From: Cupriavidus pinatubonensis
GTDB taxonomy: Bacteria; Pseudomonadota; Gammaproteobacteria; Burkholderiales; Burkholderiaceae
DNA length: 64,000 bases
Assembly: GCF_019602855.1 (NCBI RefSeq)
Contig: NZ_CP080767.1
Coordinates: 1,488,001-1,552,000, forward strand
Direction of reading: 5' to 3'
How positions within the stretch are numbered: the stretch's first letter is position 1; each line of letters opens with the position of its first letter. Below are positions 46,252-57,255 of the stretch, one piece after another. Position numbers and translations under genes: made by a program. The notes beneath the pieces were generated by a model. That model did no database searches and had not been told where the DNA came from. It saw nothing but the letters and a program-made list of their open reading frames with translations.

Positions 46252-46471
46252 GCGGGGCACTGATTCGTTTCAGGAGCTCGAGGCCCGGATATTTCCCGGG
46301 CTTTGCAAGTATAAGGCGTGTATGGTGTCGATCACGGCTTCTCGGGTGCCGTTATCGTTACGAGATGAAACGGTAGCGTACCCGTTGGCCGCGGGCCTGT
46401 CGGCTTTTGTCCGATTGTGTCGATAGTACGGCGGGATTGCGACCGTTGCTGCACCGGGACAGCCGCGTGCA

Positions 46472-48052
46472 CTATCCCGCCTTGCCAGCGAGCAAGGCGT
46501 TGAAGACGTTACGCGCGGGGATGGCAAGTTCACTCGCGGTCAGCCCTGCCGGGCCCATACCCTGCGCGACGAGCACGTCGGCGGCCCGTCCATGAATCCA
46601 CACGGCTGCTTGCGCGGCCTCCGCAGGCGGCATTCCCTGCGCCAGCAGCGCGCCGGCCATGCCGGCGAGCACATCACCGGTCCCGGCACTCGCAAGCGCC
46701 GCATTGCCAGTCGGGTTGATCGTGCTCGCGGCGATGCCGGGGGAGGCAATCACGGAACCAGAACCCTTGAGCACGACGATCGCCTGCCATCGCGCCGCCA
46801 ATGCTTCGGCCGCTGCCAGCCGGTCGCACTGTACGGCCGCGACGGTGCTGCCCAGCAGGCGTGCTGCTTCGAGCGGGTGCGGCGTCATGATGCGCGGTAG
46901 CACTGAAGCGGTCAGCGTGCCGGCCAGCCCGGCCTCGGCCGCGAGCAGGTTGAGCGCATCGGCATCCAGCACCAGCGATGGCGGCGAGGGTGCACGGGCG
47001 GCGTCTTGGAGGATCTGTGCGAGCGCCTTGCATGCGGCGGGGTCCGTCCCCATGCCGGGACCGATCACCAATGCGGACATGGCGTCGAGCGCCAGTCCGG
47101 CAAGCGGATGGAGCATCAGTTCCGGATGGATAGGGTCGACCGCGGGCGTAGACGGCGCAAGAAAGCCGATATGGACCTTACCGGCGCCAAGGAATTGCGC
47201 CGCGCGCGCGCCCAACAGCGGGGCGCCGGTCATGCCTGAACTGCCGCCGATGATGGCGAGCGATCCGAATGTGCCCTTGTTGGTGGCGTGCCTGCGCGCG
47301 GGCAATGCGTGCCGGAACAAGGCTGGCCCATTCACCAGGGCTCGCGGCCCTTGCGCCGGCGGATAGTCCAGCCCAAGCGGCGCGATGTCGACGACACCGG
47401 CGCAATCGCGCCCATCTAGCGTGAGCAGGCCGGGCTTGGCGCCGAGGAACGTGAGCGTGCGGCACGCCCGCACTGCCGGTTCGCCGGCCCCTGTATCGGC
47501 GAACAGGCCGCTCGGGATATCGAGTGCAAACACCGCGGCCGGCGCCTGCGCGAGGCGCTCGATCCATGTCGCCATGCTGCCGCTCGCAGCGCGGTTCAGG
47601 CCGATGCCTAGCAGGCCGTCGACGATCGCCGCCATCCCTTCGGGCCATGCCGCAGTTGCGGGCATGGCCTGCATGGGCACGCCGGCGGCCGTGGCTTCCT
47701 GCCACGCTCGCGTGGCGTCGCCTGGCATGCGCGCAGGATCGCCTGCGAGCCAGACCTCGACCTTGCGCCCGGCCTGGTGCAGGCGCGTTGCCGCAACCAT
47801 AGCGTCGCCGCCATTGTTGCCCGGCCCTGCGAGAAACAGCAGCATCCCTTCAGGCGCGTGCCCGGCCAGCCATTCGGCCGCGGCGCTACCCGCGCGCGAC
47901 ATCAGTTCGAACGATGGCAGCCGTGCAAAGGCTTCGTTCTCGATGCGGCGGATCGTATCGACGTCATAAAGCGGGATGGCCTCGGCCGAGTCGGCGGTCA
48001 GTGCAGTCCAGTCATCGGCCGCAAGGGAAGGGTGGGGGCGGGTCGTATTCAT
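46472..48052 (-). CDS. nnr: Bifunctional NAD(P)H-hydrate epimerase/dehydratase Nnr
   Basis: Repairs hydrated NADH and NADPH. A fusion of 526 residues. The N-terminal YjeF_N epimerase is at about 28-235 (AFARLPSFELMSRAGSAAA, FLAGPGNNGGDAMVAATRL, VDGLLGIGLNR, ALDIPSGL). The ADP/ATP-dependent dehydratase (CARKD) is at about 245-520 (GTFGSLAIIGGSSGMTGAPLLG, GPGMGTDP, LDADALNLLA, VVLKGSGS, NAALASAGTGDVLAGM). The ATG at 48052 gives MNTTRPHPSLAADDW. The amidase gene ends 50 bp upstream, on the same strand. Confidence 0.95.
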   Translation of the reverse strand: MNTTRPHPSLAADDWTALTADSAEAIPLYDVDTIRRIENEAFARLPSFELMSRAGSAAAEWLAGHAPEGMLLFLAGPGNNGGDAMVAATRLHQAGRKVEVWLAGDPARMPGDATRAWQEATAAGVPMQAMPATAAWPEGMAAIVDGLLGIGLNRAASGSMATWIERLAQAPAAVFALDIPSGLFADTGAGEPAVRACRTLTFLGAKPGLLTLDGRDCAGVVDIAPLGLDYPPAQGPRALVNGPALFRHALPARRHATNKGTFGSLAIIGGSSGMTGAPLLGARAAQFLGAGKVHIGFLAPSTPAVDPIHPELMLHPLAGLALDAMSALVIGPGMGTDPAACKALAQILQDAARAPSPPSLVLDADALNLLAAEAGLAGTLTASVLPRIMTPHPLEAARLLGSTVAAVQCDRLAAAEALAARWQAIVVLKGSGSVIASPGIAASTINPTGNAALASAGTGDVLAGMAGALLAQGMPPAEAAQAAVWIHGRAADVLVAQGMGPAGLTASELAIPARNVFNALLAGKAG

Positions 48053-48101
48053 GCGGTTTCGGATCGCGCCGGCGCCCGCGGCGATCGGGCGCCGGGCTGG
48101 C

Positions 48102-49457
48102 TTATTCGTCGCGCAGGGAAGGCTGCACGATGCTTTCCAATGCAAGGGCGGTGCCGATCAATTGCGCATCGCGCATGGGGCCATGGGACAGCATCAACCC
48201 CACGGGCAGTTCGTCGGGCGCATGGCAGGGCAGCGAGATCGAGCCGCCGTCGAGGAAGTTGAAGGCCGAGGTATTGCGAAGCAGCAGCGCGTTGGTGCGG
48301 AGGAACAAATCGTCGTCTGCGCGCAGCGGTTCAATGGCGGGAGCGACCATCGGCACGGTCGGGCAGATGACCGCATCAAAGCGCGCGAGGCGGGCTTCCA
48401 CGCGTGAAATCCAGTCGATGCGCGCGCGGGCCAGATCGACGTAGTCCGCTGCACCCATGGCTGCTCCGCGGTCAATGCGCATGGCAACGCGCGGGTCGTA
48501 CATGTTGCGCCGCGAGGCGAGTGTGTGGCGATGGATGGAAAAGGCCTCGGCCGCGCTGAAGCCGCCTGCGGCGTTCAGGCCCGGGAGTTCGGCGAGTTCA
48601 GGCAGGTCGGTGTGCTCCAGTTGCACGCCGGCGGCCGACAATCGGCCCAGCGCGCGGTCGAACGCGCGCGCGACCACGGGGTCGAGGTCGTCCAGCAGTA
48701 CCTGGCGCGGGATGGCCAGGCGAAGCGCCGCGGCGGCGGGAGCGCTTGGCACCAGCGCGTTGTCGGCAATTACACTGTCCACCAGCAGGCAGTCATTGAC
48801 CGTGCGAGCCATCGCACAGGCGGTGTCCAGCGTGTAGGACAATGGAAAGGCGCCGGTCAGCGGCACGCGGCGCGTGGTCGGTTTGAACCCGGTCAGGCCG
48901 CACAGCGCTGCGGGAATTCGGATCGATCCGCCTGTGTCGCTGCCGAGCGCCGCGACCGCCAGCCCGAGTGCCACCGAAACGGCCGCGCCCGACGACGATC
49001 CTCCGGGGATGCGGGCGATACCATCGGCGCTTGCCGGGTTCACCGGCGTGCCGAAATGGGGATTGATGCCCACGCCCGAGAAGGCGAACTCGGTCATGTT
49101 GGTGCGCCCGACCAGGGCCGCACCGGCGTGGCGCAGGCGTGCGACCACGGTGGCGTCGGCCGTCGCCGGGGGAGCGTCGTGCCGTACCGCCGAGGCTGCG
49201 CGCGTGACCTCGCCGGCCACATCGAAGAGATCCTTGACCGAAACCGGCAAGCCGGCCAGAGGGTGCAGCGCTTTGCCGGCACGGCCCGCCGCATCGGCGG
49301 CGCGGGCGGTCTGGAGGGCGGTATCGAACGTGCTATGCAGGAAGACTGCCTGGGCGCGGGGCTGGGAGGCTGCATCGGCAGCGGCTTCGATCAGTTCGAC
49401 GCGGCTTATGGCGCCTTCGCGCAGACGGGCATGCAGTGTGTTGAGGTCAGGAAGCAT
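48102..49457 (-). CDS. Amidase-signature-family enzyme (GatA-like)
   Basis: A 451-residue amidase with the Ser-cisSer-Lys triad: Lys in PVSVKDLFDVAGE, cis-Ser and nucleophile in PGGSSSGAAVSVALG and GSDTGGSIRIPAALCGL, then GFKPTTRRVP. A GatA role is unlikely because gatB and gatC are not adjacent; relatives hydrolyse amides such as indoleacetamide, mandelamide or malonamate. Divergent from the MarR-like regulator, 182 bp apart. On the minus strand a perfect TTGACA (49562-49567) could be its -35, but the -10 is unclear. Confidence 0.85.
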   Translation of the reverse strand: MLPDLNTLHARLREGAISRVELIEAAADAASQPRAQAVFLHSTFDTALQTARAADAAGRAGKALHPLAGLPVSVKDLFDVAGEVTRAASAVRHDAPPATADATVVARLRHAGAALVGRTNMTEFAFSGVGINPHFGTPVNPASADGIARIPGGSSSGAAVSVALGLAVAALGSDTGGSIRIPAALCGLTGFKPTTRRVPLTGAFPLSYTLDTACAMARTVNDCLLVDSVIADNALVPSAPAAAALRLAIPRQVLLDDLDPVVARAFDRALGRLSAAGVQLEHTDLPELAELPGLNAAGGFSAAEAFSIHRHTLASRRNMYDPRVAMRIDRGAAMGAADYVDLARARIDWISRVEARLARFDAVICPTVPMVAPAIEPLRADDDLFLRTNALLLRNTSAFNFLDGGSISLPCHAPDELPVGLMLSHGPMRDAQLIGTALALESIVQPSLRDE

Positions 49458-49639
49458 CGGTGGCGTGGAGGCGGGCAGGGTGCGCGCTGGCTCCAGGCGT
49501 GCCGCCGTCCGAGCCCTGCCTGTTCTTGTCAGTCACTCATGCTCATAATTTGCCGATAAACTGTCAAGCCAAAATTAGCGGGAGCCGCACATGGGCAAGG
49601 CCCGGCGGCCCCCGAGCAAGGTAGCAAGGAGTATTTCCC

Positions 49640-50245
49640 ATGGCACGCAAGCCCGCCGCGCCCGGTCCGGTCCCCGAGTCGGATCTTGCCTCCGCGCCGG
49701 ACACCGCCCCCCTCAGTCCCGTCACGTCGCTGTCGCGCGCCCGGGGCACCAACATTGTGTCGTCGTCGCACCTGGTGTCGGCGCGCAGCCCCGAGTTGTC
49801 CGAGTTCGAGTTCGGCCTGAACACCGCTTACAACGCCTACAGCCGCTGGGTGGTGCGCTGTATGGGCGCGGCCGGCGTGCGCGACCTCACGTTCCTCGAT
49901 GTACTGGTGGTGCACCATGTCAACCATCGCGGCCGCGCCAAACGACTGGCCGATATCTGCTTCGTGCTGAACGTCGAAGACACCCACCTCGTCACGTATT
50001 CGCTCAAGAAGCTGCAGGGCCTCGGACTGGTGACTGGCGAGCGGATCGGCAAGGAGGCCACGTATTCGACCACGCCGGCCGGCGCCGAAGCCTGCGCGCG
50101 CTACCGTGAAATCCGCGAACAATGCCTGACCAGCAACTTCACCGAAGGCAGCCAGGAAAATGCCGAGATCGGCGAACTGGCTCGCCTGCTGCGCGTACTG
50201 ACGGGACTTTACGAACAGGCCGCGCGCTCGGCTACGTCACTCTGA
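49640..50245 (+). CDS. MarR-like winged-helix transcription regulator
   Basis: A 201-residue DNA-binding protein. After a variable 55-residue start, the helical part ELSEFEFGLNTAYNAYSRWVV leads into a winged helix at about 85-165 (LTFLDVLVVHHVNH, KRLADICFVLNVEDTHLVTYSLKKLQGLGLV, ERIGKEATYSTTPAGAEACARY), whose layout is that of MarR proteins. The group is that which I recall as a predicted MarR-family regulator widespread in proteobacteria. Divergent from the amidase and so perhaps controlling it; also 200 bp upstream of purL. Confidence 0.8.
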   Translation: MARKPAAPGPVPESDLASAPDTAPLSPVTSLSRARGTNIVSSSHLVSARSPELSEFEFGLNTAYNAYSRWVVRCMGAAGVRDLTFLDVLVVHHVNHRGRAKRLADICFVLNVEDTHLVTYSLKKLQGLGLVTGERIGKEATYSTTPAGAEACARYREIREQCLTSNFTEGSQENAEIGELARLLRVLTGLYEQAARSATSL

Positions 50246-50446
50246 CCGCCCGGAAGCGGGGTACAAACGCAAAAAGAGACGCATAAGCATTATCACAGCA
50301 AGCCGTAACACGGGATTGCCCGGATGGCGCAGTGCAAAATCCGGGTTCCGGCAAGGTACAATAGCGGTTTCCCGCCGGCCGGCCCCCATGCAGCGGTGCC
50401 GGCAAGCAGCAGCCCCTACCTCCTACGCCTCCCGACCGCTACGATC

Positions 50447-53400
50447 ATGGCGCATTTTTCGTGCTTCCCCGGCGCTTTGGCGCTTTCCGCCTTCCGCCAG
50501 CAACGCCTGCTCACCGCCCTGCGGCAGATCGACACCGATATCGAATCGGTGCACGGCCAGTTCCTCCATTTCGTGGATTCGGACACCGCGCTGTCCACTG
50601 AAGACCAGAGCCGCATTGCCGCGCTGCTGACCTACGGCGCCCCGTTCGCCGAGCAGGCCGAGGGCGACCGCTTCGTCGTGATTCCCCGTTTCGGCACGAT
50701 CTCGCCGTGGGCCAGCAAGGCGACGGATATCGCGCACAACTGCGGTCTCACGCATGTGCACCGCATCGAGCGCGGCATCGAGATCACCGTGATCTGCAAG
50801 AAGGGCCTGCTGCGCGGGCGCAAGTCGCTGGACGCCGGCACGCGCGCCGCCGTCGCCGCGCACCTGTTCGACCGCATGACCGAAGCCGTGGTCGCCACGC
50901 GCGAGGATGCCGCCGGCCTGTTCGAGGAACTGCCGGCCAAGCCGCTGCGCTTCATCGACATCTCAGCCGGCCGCGAAGCGCTGGCCGCTGCGAACGTCGA
51001 GATGGGCCTGGCATTGTCCGATGACGAAATCGACTACCTGGTCGACGCCTACGCGAAGCTTGAGCGCAATCCGACCGATGTCGAACTGATGATGTTCGCG
51101 CAGGCCAACAGTGAGCACTGCCGCCACAAGATCTTTAACGCCACGTGGACCATCGACGGCGTGCAGCAGGACAAGTCGCTGTTCGCGATGATCCGCAACA
51201 CGCACCAGCTCAATCCGCAGGGCTCGATCGTGGCCTACTCGGACAATTCCGCCGTGATGGAAGGTGGTGTGGCCGAGCGCTGGTTCCCGCGCGGCGATGC
51301 GCACAAGTACGACCGCCACGAAGCGCTGACGCACACGCTGATGAAGGTGGAGACGCACAACCACCCGACCGCGATCTCGCCGTTTCCGGGCGCCTCCACC
51401 GGCGCTGGCGGTGAAATCCGCGACGAAGGCGCGACGGGCCGCGGCGCCAAGCCGAAGGCTGGCCTGACCGGTTTCACGGTGTCCAACCTGATGCTGCCCG
51501 AGGCCGTCGAGTCGTGGGAAAACGACCGCGACGCCGCGCAGCCAGTGGCGCACCGCAACCCCGACGACAAGCCCGGCGTGACCGGCAAGCCGGACCGCAT
51601 CGCCTCGCCGCTGCAGATCATGATCGACGGCCCGCTCGGCGGCGCCGCGTTCAACAACGAATTCGGCCGTGCCAACCTGGGCGGCTACTTCCGTGTCTAC
51701 GAGCAGAACGTCGGCGGCACCGTGCGCGGCTACCACAAGCCGATCATGATCGCGGGCGGCATTGGCAACATCGATGCCAGCCACACTCACAAGAATGACC
51801 TGCCGCCCGGCACGCTGCTGATCCAGCTGGGCGGCCCGGGCATGCGCATTGGCATGGGTGGCGGCGCCGCCAGTTCGATGGCAACCGGCACGAACACCGC
51901 TGATCTGGACTTTGACTCGGTCCAGCGCGGCAACCCGGAAATGGAGCGCCGCGCCCAGGAAGTCATCAACGCCTGCTGGCAGCTCGGCGACGAGAACCCG
52001 ATCCTGTCGATTCACGATGTCGGCGCGGGTGGCATTTCCAATGCATTCCCTGAAGTGGTCGATGGCGCGGGCCGCGGCGCGTGCTTCGATCTGCGCAAGG
52101 TGCACCTCGAGGAATCCGGCCTGTCGCCGGCTGAAATCTGGTGCAACGAATCGCAGGAGCGTTACGTGCTGGCCATCGCGCCAGACAGCTTCGCGAAGTT
52201 CCAGGCCATGTGCGAGCGCGAGCGTTCGCCGTTCGCCGTGGTCGGCATCGCCACCGAAGAGAAGCAGCTGCAACTGGTCGATTCGCACGTCGACGCCGCG
52301 CTCAAGGAGCACTATGCGGTCGACATGCCGATGGAAGTGCTGCTGGGCAAGCCGCCGCGCATGCATCGCGACGTGACACGCGTCGAGCAGTCGCTGCCTG
52401 CCGTGGATGTCACTGGCATCGCACTGGAACAGGCCGTGCGCGACGTGCTGCGCCACCCGACCGTGGCCAACAAGTCGTTCCTGATCAGCATCGGCGACCG
52501 TACCGTCGGCGGCATGAACGCGCGCGACCAGATGGTCGGCCCGTGGCAGGTCCCGGTGGCCGACGTGGCCGTGACCACGCTCGACTACAAGGGCAACGCC
52601 GGCGAGGCGATGACCATGGGCGAGCGCACGCCGCTGGCCGTGATCAACGCGCCGGCCTCCGGCCGCATGGCGATTGGCGAAGCGCTGACCAACCTGGCTG
52701 CAGCGCCGGTCACGGACCTCGGCAAGGTCAAGCTGTCCGCCAACTGGATGGCTGCTTGCGGCGTGGAAGGCGAGGACGCCAAGCTGTACGACACCGTCCA
52801 TGCCGTCGGCATGGAGCTGTGCCCGGCACTCGGCATCAGCATCCCGGTCGGCAAGGATTCGCTGTCGATGCGCACCAAATGGCAGGACGAAGGCGTGGCC
52901 AAGGAAGTCGTCGCGCCGGTGTCGCTGATCATCTCGGCATTCGCTGCAGTCGATGACGTGAATCGCACGCTGACGCCGCAACTGCGTACCGACGCGGGCG
53001 ACACGGTGCTGATCAGCATCGACCTGAGCCGCGGCAAGAACCGCATGGGCGGAAGCATCCTGGCCCAGGTCACGCAGCAGGTTGGCGACAGCGCGCCGGA
53101 TGTGGACAGTGCCGAGGACCTGAAGAACTTCTTCAACGTGATCCAGCGCCTGAACCGCGAGGGCAAGCTGCTGGCTTACCACGACCGTTCCGACGGCGGC
53201 TTCATGGCCACGCTCGCGGAAATGGCGTTTGCCGGCCACTGCGGCATCTCGCTGAACGTCGACATGCTGGCGCTGGATCCGCAGCAGGAACAGGACTTCG
53301 GCGACGCCAAGAACTGGGCCCAGCAGATTGCCGAGCGCCGCAACGACCAGACGCTGCGCGCGCTGTTCTCGGAAGAGCTTGGTGCTGTGGTGCAGGTGCG

Positions 53401-54493
53401 CCTGCAGGACCGCGACACGGTGTTCGCCGTGCTGCGTGAAGCCGGCCTGTCGGCCTGCAGCCACGTGGTGGGCAAGCCCAACACGACCGACCAGATCGAG
53501 ATTTATCGCGATGCCAAGAAGGTGTTTGGCGCGTCGCGCACCGACCTGCAGCGCAACTGGAGCGAGGTGAGCTGGCGTATCGCGCGCCTGCGCGACAACC
53601 CGGCCTGCGCGGACAGTGAATACGATCGTCTGCTCGATGCTGCGGACCCTGGCATCAGCCCTGTGCTGACGTTCGACGTGGCCGAGGACATCGCCGCTCC
53701 GTTCATCGCGACCGGCGCGCGTCCGCGCGTAGCGATCCTGCGCGAGCAGGGCGTCAACTCGCAGATCGAGATGGCGTACAGCATGGATCGCGCGGGCTTT
53801 GACACGCACGATGTCCATATGAGCGACCTGATTGCCGGCCGTGCAAATCTCGCCGACTTCAAGGGCTTTGTCGCATGCGGGGGCTTCAGCTACGGCGACG
53901 TGCTGGGTGCGGGTGAAGGCTGGGCCAAGACCATCCTGTTCAACGCGCAGATGGCCGAGCAGTTCGCGGCGTTCTTCAATCGCCAGGACACCTTCGCTCT
54001 AGGCGTGTGCAATGGTTGCCAGATGATGAGCAACCTGGCCCCGATCATCCCGGGTGCCGGTGCATGGCCGAAGTTCACGCGCAACCAGTCGGAGCAGTAC
54101 GAGGCACGCTACGTCACGGTAGAAGTGCAGCAGTCGCCGTCGATCTTCTTCGCCGGCATGGAAGGCAGCCGTATTCCTATCGTCGTGGCACACGGCGAAG
54201 GGTTTGCTGATTTCTCGCAGCAGGGGGATATCGGGCAGGCGAATGTGGCGCTGCGATTCGTGGATAACCACGGCGCGGTCACGCAGACCTATCCGATGAA
54301 CCCGAACGGTTCGCCGGACGGCATCACCTCGGTGACGACGACCGATGGCCGCTTTACCGTGCTGATGCCGCACCCTGAACGCGTGTTCCGCACCGCCACC
54401 ATGAGCTGGGCGCCGGATGCCTGGAAGCAGGTCGCCGACGGCGCGAGCCCGTGGATGCGCATGTTCCGCAATGCGCGGAAGTGGGTGGGGTAA
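50447..54493 (+). CDS. purL: Phosphoribosylformylglycinamidine synthase PurL
   Basis: Fourth step of purine synthesis: FGAR plus glutamine and ATP to FGAM. The 1348-residue large, single-chain form as in Gram-negatives. The N-terminal PurS-like and linker domains come first, then two AIRS-type halves ([18 protein letters not shown] with the conserved His, [56 protein letters not shown]). The C-terminal glutaminase has [17 protein letters not shown], nucleophile Cys1188 ([10 protein letters not shown]), and a final His (MPHPERVFR). The ATG at 50447 gives MAHFSCFPG. Monocistronic, with a clear terminator. Confidence 0.98.
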   Translation: MAHFSCFPGALALSAFRQQRLLTALRQIDTDIESVHGQFLHFVDSDTALSTEDQSRIAALLTYGAPFAEQAEGDRFVVIPRFGTISPWASKATDIAHNCGLTHVHRIERGIEITVICKKGLLRGRKSLDAGTRAAVAAHLFDRMTEAVVATREDAAGLFEELPAKPLRFIDISAGREALAAANVEMGLALSDDEIDYLVDAYAKLERNPTDVELMMFAQANSEHCRHKIFNATWTIDGVQQDKSLFAMIRNTHQLNPQGSIVAYSDNSAVMEGGVAERWFPRGDAHKYDRHEALTHTLMKVETHNHPTAISPFPGASTGAGGEIRDEGATGRGAKPKAGLTGFTVSNLMLPEAVESWENDRDAAQPVAHRNPDDKPGVTGKPDRIASPLQIMIDGPLGGAAFNNEFGRANLGGYFRVYEQNVGGTVRGYHKPIMIAGGIGNIDASHTHKNDLPPGTLLIQLGGPGMRIGMGGGAASSMATGTNTADLDFDSVQRGNPEMERRAQEVINACWQLGDENPILSIHDVGAGGISNAFPEVVDGAGRGACFDLRKVHLEESGLSPAEIWCNESQERYVLAIAPDSFAKFQAMCERERSPFAVVGIATEEKQLQLVDSHVDAALKEHYAVDMPMEVLLGKPPRMHRDVTRVEQSLPAVDVTGIALEQAVRDVLRHPTVANKSFLISIGDRTVGGMNARDQMVGPWQVPVADVAVTTLDYKGNAGEAMTMGERTPLAVINAPASGRMAIGEALTNLAAAPVTDLGKVKLSANWMAACGVEGEDAKLYDTVHAVGMELCPALGISIPVGKDSLSMRTKWQDEGVAKEVVAPVSLIISAFAAVDDVNRTLTPQLRTDAGDTVLISIDLSRGKNRMGGSILAQVTQQVGDSAPDVDSAEDLKNFFNVIQRLNREGKLLAYHDRSDGGFMATLAEMAFAGHCGISLNVDMLALDPQQEQDFGDAKNWAQQIAERRNDQTLRALFSEELGAVVQVRLQDRDTVFAVLREAGLSACSHVVGKPNTTDQIEIYRDAKKVFGASRTDLQRNWSEVSWRIARLRDNPACADSEYDRLLDAADPGISPVLTFDVAEDIAAPFIATGARPRVAILREQGVNSQIEMAYSMDRAGFDTHDVHMSDLIAGRANLADFKGFVACGGFSYGDVLGAGEGWAKTILFNAQMAEQFAAFFNRQDTFALGVCNGCQMMSNLAPIIPGAGAWPKFTRNQSEQYEARYVTVEVQQSPSIFFAGMEGSRIPIVVAHGEGFADFSQQGDIGQANVALRFVDNHGAVTQTYPMNPNGSPDGITSVTTTDGRFTVLMPHPERVFRTATMSWAPDAWKQVADGASPWMRMFRNARKWVG

Positions 54494-54547
54494 GGCCGGG
54501 AGGCCATGCCGGGCAGCATCAGTTGCCCGGCGCATGATCGCCGCAAG

Positions 54548-54590
54548 CGGCGTGGCGTAGCCCGGATCCGGGGTGCGCCACGCCGTTTTT
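54548..54590 (+). terminator. Rho-independent terminator after purL
   Basis: A 10-bp GC stem CGGCGTGGCG / CGCCACGCCG followed by T5. It also lies 2 bp past the stop of the convergent small protein. Confidence 0.8.
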
Positions 54591-54591
54591 C

Positions 54592-54882
54592 TTATTCGGG
54601 CAACGGCGCCATCAAGCGCGAACTCCACGACGCATAGGCGAAGTGCAGCAGCCTGTGCCGATCACAATCCTGAAGGGGAACAATCTCGCCGCGAGATTCC
54701 TTGTAAGCCACCACCGCCCGAAGAATCTTCTCAGGCGCATAGCGGTCACGCAGGGGCAAGTATTGATGGAGCGCGCGCCACCCGGGGGCGGCGCCGTCAA
54801 GCGATGCCGAGGCTAGCGCGCAATAGCACATGCCCCGGGAAGAGAGGTGCCAGAGTTGCCAGTAGCCGGTCTGTGGCTCCAC
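54592..54882 (-). CDS. Small conserved-looking hypothetical protein
   Basis: A 96-residue protein from a GTG at 54882 with AAGGA about 9 bp upstream; the next ATG would remove 17 residues. It begins MEPQTGYWQLWHLSSRGM and ends WSSRLMAPLPE, with two adjacent cysteines spaced Cys-Tyr-Cys and a Lys/Glu/Arg-rich middle (EKILRAVVAYKESRGEIVPL). No signal peptide or clear membrane segment. I do not recognise the family. It precedes no partner and is convergent with purL. Confidence 0.6.
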   Translation of the reverse strand: MEPQTGYWQLWHLSSRGMCYCALASASLDGAAPGWRALHQYLPLRDRYAPEKILRAVVAYKESRGEIVPLQDCDRHRLLHFAYASWSSRLMAPLPE

Positions 54883-54933
54883 GCTGCTGCTTCCTTCTAG
54901 TCTGCAGCCCGGCGGGGGTACCGGCCTGCAACG

Positions 54934-55728
54934 TTACTGGATCTTGGCCTTGTCCTTGAGGGACTTCATCATGGCCTGGAACTGTTCGCGCTGCCAGTTC
55001 TGGTCGCCCATCATCATCTGCATGAGCTGCGGTTTGACCTCTTCGAAGCTCGGGATCTTCGCGTCGCGGGTGTCGACGAGCTCGATGATGTGCCAGCCGA
55101 ATTGAGTCTTGACCGGCGTATCGGTCATCTGACCCTTCTTCAGGGTAGTCATAGCCGCAGAAAATTCCGGCACGTAGCTACCGCTGTTGGCCCAGTCGAG
55201 GTCACCGCCATTGGCAGCCGAACCCGGGTCCTTGGACGAGGCCTTGGCCATGTCCTCGAACTTCGCGCCGCCCTTGATCTTGGCGATGATGGCCTTGGCG
55301 TCGGCTTCCTTTTCCACCAGGATGTGGCGGACGTGGTATTCCTTTCCGTTGCCGAACTGCGACTTGATCTTGTCGTACTGCTTGCGCAGTTCGTCGTCGC
55401 TGGCGCCGTGGGTTTTGACGTAGTCTTCGAACACCGCGCCGGCGAGCACGTTCAGGCGGGCCTGTTCCAGTTGCTCCTGAATGTCGTCGCGCTGGGTCAG
55501 GCCGCGCTTGTTGGCTTCCTGCACCAGCAGTTCGCGGTCGATCAGCATGCTGCGCGCACGGTCCCGCAGTTCCGGGTTGGCGGGCTGGCCGGTGCCGGCG
55601 ATCAGCTTGTCCAGCTTGGCCGAGGGAATGGCCTTGCCATTCACGACAGCGGCATTCTGGGCGGCTGCGGGCAGGCTGCCGGCAGCGAGCACAGCCGCCA
55701 GGCTGAACGAGAGGACGGTGGTCTTCAT
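54934..55728 (-). CDS. Periplasmic parvulin-type peptidyl-prolyl isomerase
   Basis: A 264-residue foldase. Signal peptide MKTTVLSFSLAAVLAAGSLPAAAQ. A SurA-like N-terminal helical domain (NGKAIPSAKLDKLIAG, NPELRDRARSMLIDRELLVQEANKRG) is followed by the parvulin domain at about 130-225 (YHVRHILVEKEADAKAIIAKI, FEDMAKASSKDPGSAANGGDLDW, TQFGWHIIELVDTRD) and a C-terminal helical tail. Similar single-domain parvulins help outer-membrane and secreted protein folding. It follows bolA by 4 bp on the same strand, so they are probably one transcript. Confidence 0.9.
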   Translation of the reverse strand: MKTTVLSFSLAAVLAAGSLPAAAQNAAVVNGKAIPSAKLDKLIAGTGQPANPELRDRARSMLIDRELLVQEANKRGLTQRDDIQEQLEQARLNVLAGAVFEDYVKTHGASDDELRKQYDKIKSQFGNGKEYHVRHILVEKEADAKAIIAKIKGGAKFEDMAKASSKDPGSAANGGDLDWANSGSYVPEFSAAMTTLKKGQMTDTPVKTQFGWHIIELVDTRDAKIPSFEEVKPQLMQMMMGDQNWQREQFQAMMKSLKDKAKIQ

Positions 55729-55732
55729 GGAA

Positions 55733-56047
55733 TCAGGTCTGAGAGTTGCTGGAAGAACCGCGTGAAGTTTCGCGGGATTGAAATTCTTGATCGGTGAACG
55801 CGGTCACGGCCAAAGCGTGGATCTGCGTGGGGAACAGACCGCGCAGCGCATCATACACCATACGGTGCCGCGCAACGCGGGTGTGACCCGTAAAGCGCTC
55901 GCTGACGATGGTCACATCATAGTGGCCGCCGCCGGATGCCGCGCCGGCGTGGCCCGCGTGCAACGCGCTGTCGTCGCGCACGATGAGATGGCTGGGGGCG
56001 AGCGCTTCGCGCAGCATCGCCTCGATAGTGGCGGGATCAGCTGCCAT
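55733..56047 (-). CDS. bolA: BolA-family protein
   Basis: A 104-residue protein. The BolA fold is seen in the N-terminal helix (PATIEAMLREALAPSHLIV), GHYDVTIVSERFTGHTRVARHRMVYDALRGLF with the conserved His and Arg-His turn, and the C-terminal strand-helix IHALAVTAFTDQEFQ. BolA proteins bind iron-sulfur clusters with monothiol glutaredoxins and affect cell shape and stress response. The tail beyond residue 93 is Ser-rich and not conserved. The start has GAGGAA upstream. Confidence 0.9.
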   Translation of the reverse strand: MAADPATIEAMLREALAPSHLIVRDDSALHAGHAGAASGGGHYDVTIVSERFTGHTRVARHRMVYDALRGLFPTQIHALAVTAFTDQEFQSRETSRGSSSNSQT

Positions 56048-56112
56048 TTGTATTCCTCAGGGATTCTTGGGGCGCGGCCGGAGTGCCGGCCACGTCAACG
56101 TAACGCAGGCAA

Positions 56113-56652
56113 TCAATCCTGCGCGTTTTCCTGCATGTGGCGCGACAGCCAGACGCTTTGCACGATGATGAAGACGAGCATGAGCCCCATGCTGCCGAAC
56201 AGCTTAAAGTTCACCCAGGCGTCGGTGGAGAACTGGTACGCCACATAGAGGTTCAGCAGCCCCATGACGGCGAAGAAGCTGGCCCAGGCGAGATTGAGGC
56301 GCGCCCAGACGGCGTCCGGCAGCGTGACCTGCTTTTCCATCATGGCGCGGATCAGGTTCTTGCGCCAGCCGAGCACCGAGCCCATCAGCGCTGCCGTGAA
56401 CATCCAGTAGAGGACGGTCGGCTTCCACTTGATGAAGGTCTCGTTGTGCAGCACCAGCGTGGCGCCGCCGAACACGCCGATGATCAGCAGGCTGACCCAC
56501 TGCATCGGTTCGACCTTGCGGTGGCGCAGCCACACCCAGCCGATCTGGACCAGCGTGGCGCCGATGGCCACGGCGGTGGCGGTATAGATGCCGGCCAGCT
56601 TGAAGGCGGCAAAGAAAAGGATGACCGGAAACAGGTCGAACAGGAATTTCAT
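56113..56652 (-). CDS. yciB: Inner-membrane septation protein YciB (IspZ/IspA-like)
   Basis: A 179-residue membrane protein with five predicted helices, [22 protein letters not shown] at its start, [25 protein letters not shown] in the middle and ADAVW-like [28 protein letters not shown] next. The family is known to affect septation and cell envelope synthesis. The ATG at 56652 is used because upstream in-frame sequence is Ala/Arg-rich and not family-like. In the bolA-yciB-msrB cluster on one strand. Confidence 0.93.
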   Translation of the reverse strand: MKFLFDLFPVILFFAAFKLAGIYTATAVAIGATLVQIGWVWLRHRKVEPMQWVSLLIIGVFGGATLVLHNETFIKWKPTVLYWMFTAALMGSVLGWRKNLIRAMMEKQVTLPDAVWARLNLAWASFFAVMGLLNLYVAYQFSTDAWVNFKLFGSMGLMLVFIIVQSVWLSRHMQENAQD

Positions 56653-56729
56653 GCAGGAATGATTCTGGTTGGCGGGCCTGGCAGCGTGCCTGGCCCGCGG
56701 GCCGGCTGCACGGGCCAGGCGCATGTGCG

Positions 56730-57140
56730 TCAGCCGTCGCGCTCAGCCGGGTCGCGATCGTCGAATTTTAGCGCAGCCGAGTTGATGCAATAGCGCAGCC
56801 CGGTCGGCGCGGGGCCATCTTCGAATACATGGCCCAGATGGCTGCCGCATTCCTTGCAACGGACCTCGACGCGCACCATGCCGTGCGTGTGGTCGGCGTG
56901 CTCGGCAATCACTTCGCCGTTGATGGGCCGGAAGTAGCTGGGCCAGCCGCAGCCGGCGTCAAACTTGGTGGCCGATTCGAACAGCGGCGTCCCACAGCCA
57001 ACGCATTTGTAGATGCCGTTGTCCCAGTGATCCCAGTAGCGGCCCGTGAACGGGCGCTCGGTCGCGGCCTCGCGTGTGACGCGGTATTCGATGTCGGAGA
57101 GTTGCTCGCGCCACTCGGCTTCGGTCTTGCTTGTGGTCAT
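56730..57140 (-). CDS. msrB: Peptide methionine-R-sulfoxide reductase MsrB
   Basis: Reduces methionine-R-sulfoxide in proteins. It has 136 residues. The zinc site uses Cys46, Cys49, Cys95 and Cys98 (KCVGCG, RCKECG), the catalytic Cys118 is in [12 protein letters not shown], and [11 protein letters not shown] carries Cys64 and the substrate-pocket Trp. The ATG at 57140 has AAGGA upstream. It follows selO by 115 bp, on the same strand; SelO regulates redox proteins in E. coli, so the two may act together, which is inference. Confidence 0.97.
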   Translation of the reverse strand: MTTSKTEAEWREQLSDIEYRVTREAATERPFTGRYWDHWDNGIYKCVGCGTPLFESATKFDAGCGWPSYFRPINGEVIAEHADHTHGMVRVEVRCKECGSHLGHVFEDGPAPTGLRYCINSAALKFDDRDPAERDG

Positions 57141-57255
57141 GCTCAATCCTTTCGGTAGGGGGCTGGCGTTCCTGCCGGCCTCACGCATTGGTCGCGGCCG
57201 TGGCCCGAACCTTACACCAGCGCCGGCAAGTGTGCCGGCGCGTGCAAGGCGATGA

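Noticed and set aside
50963..53818. A 951-residue open frame opposite purL
   Set aside because: It is a by-product of GC-rich third positions in purL; the protein is His/Arg/Gln-rich without any domain and purL is unmistakable.
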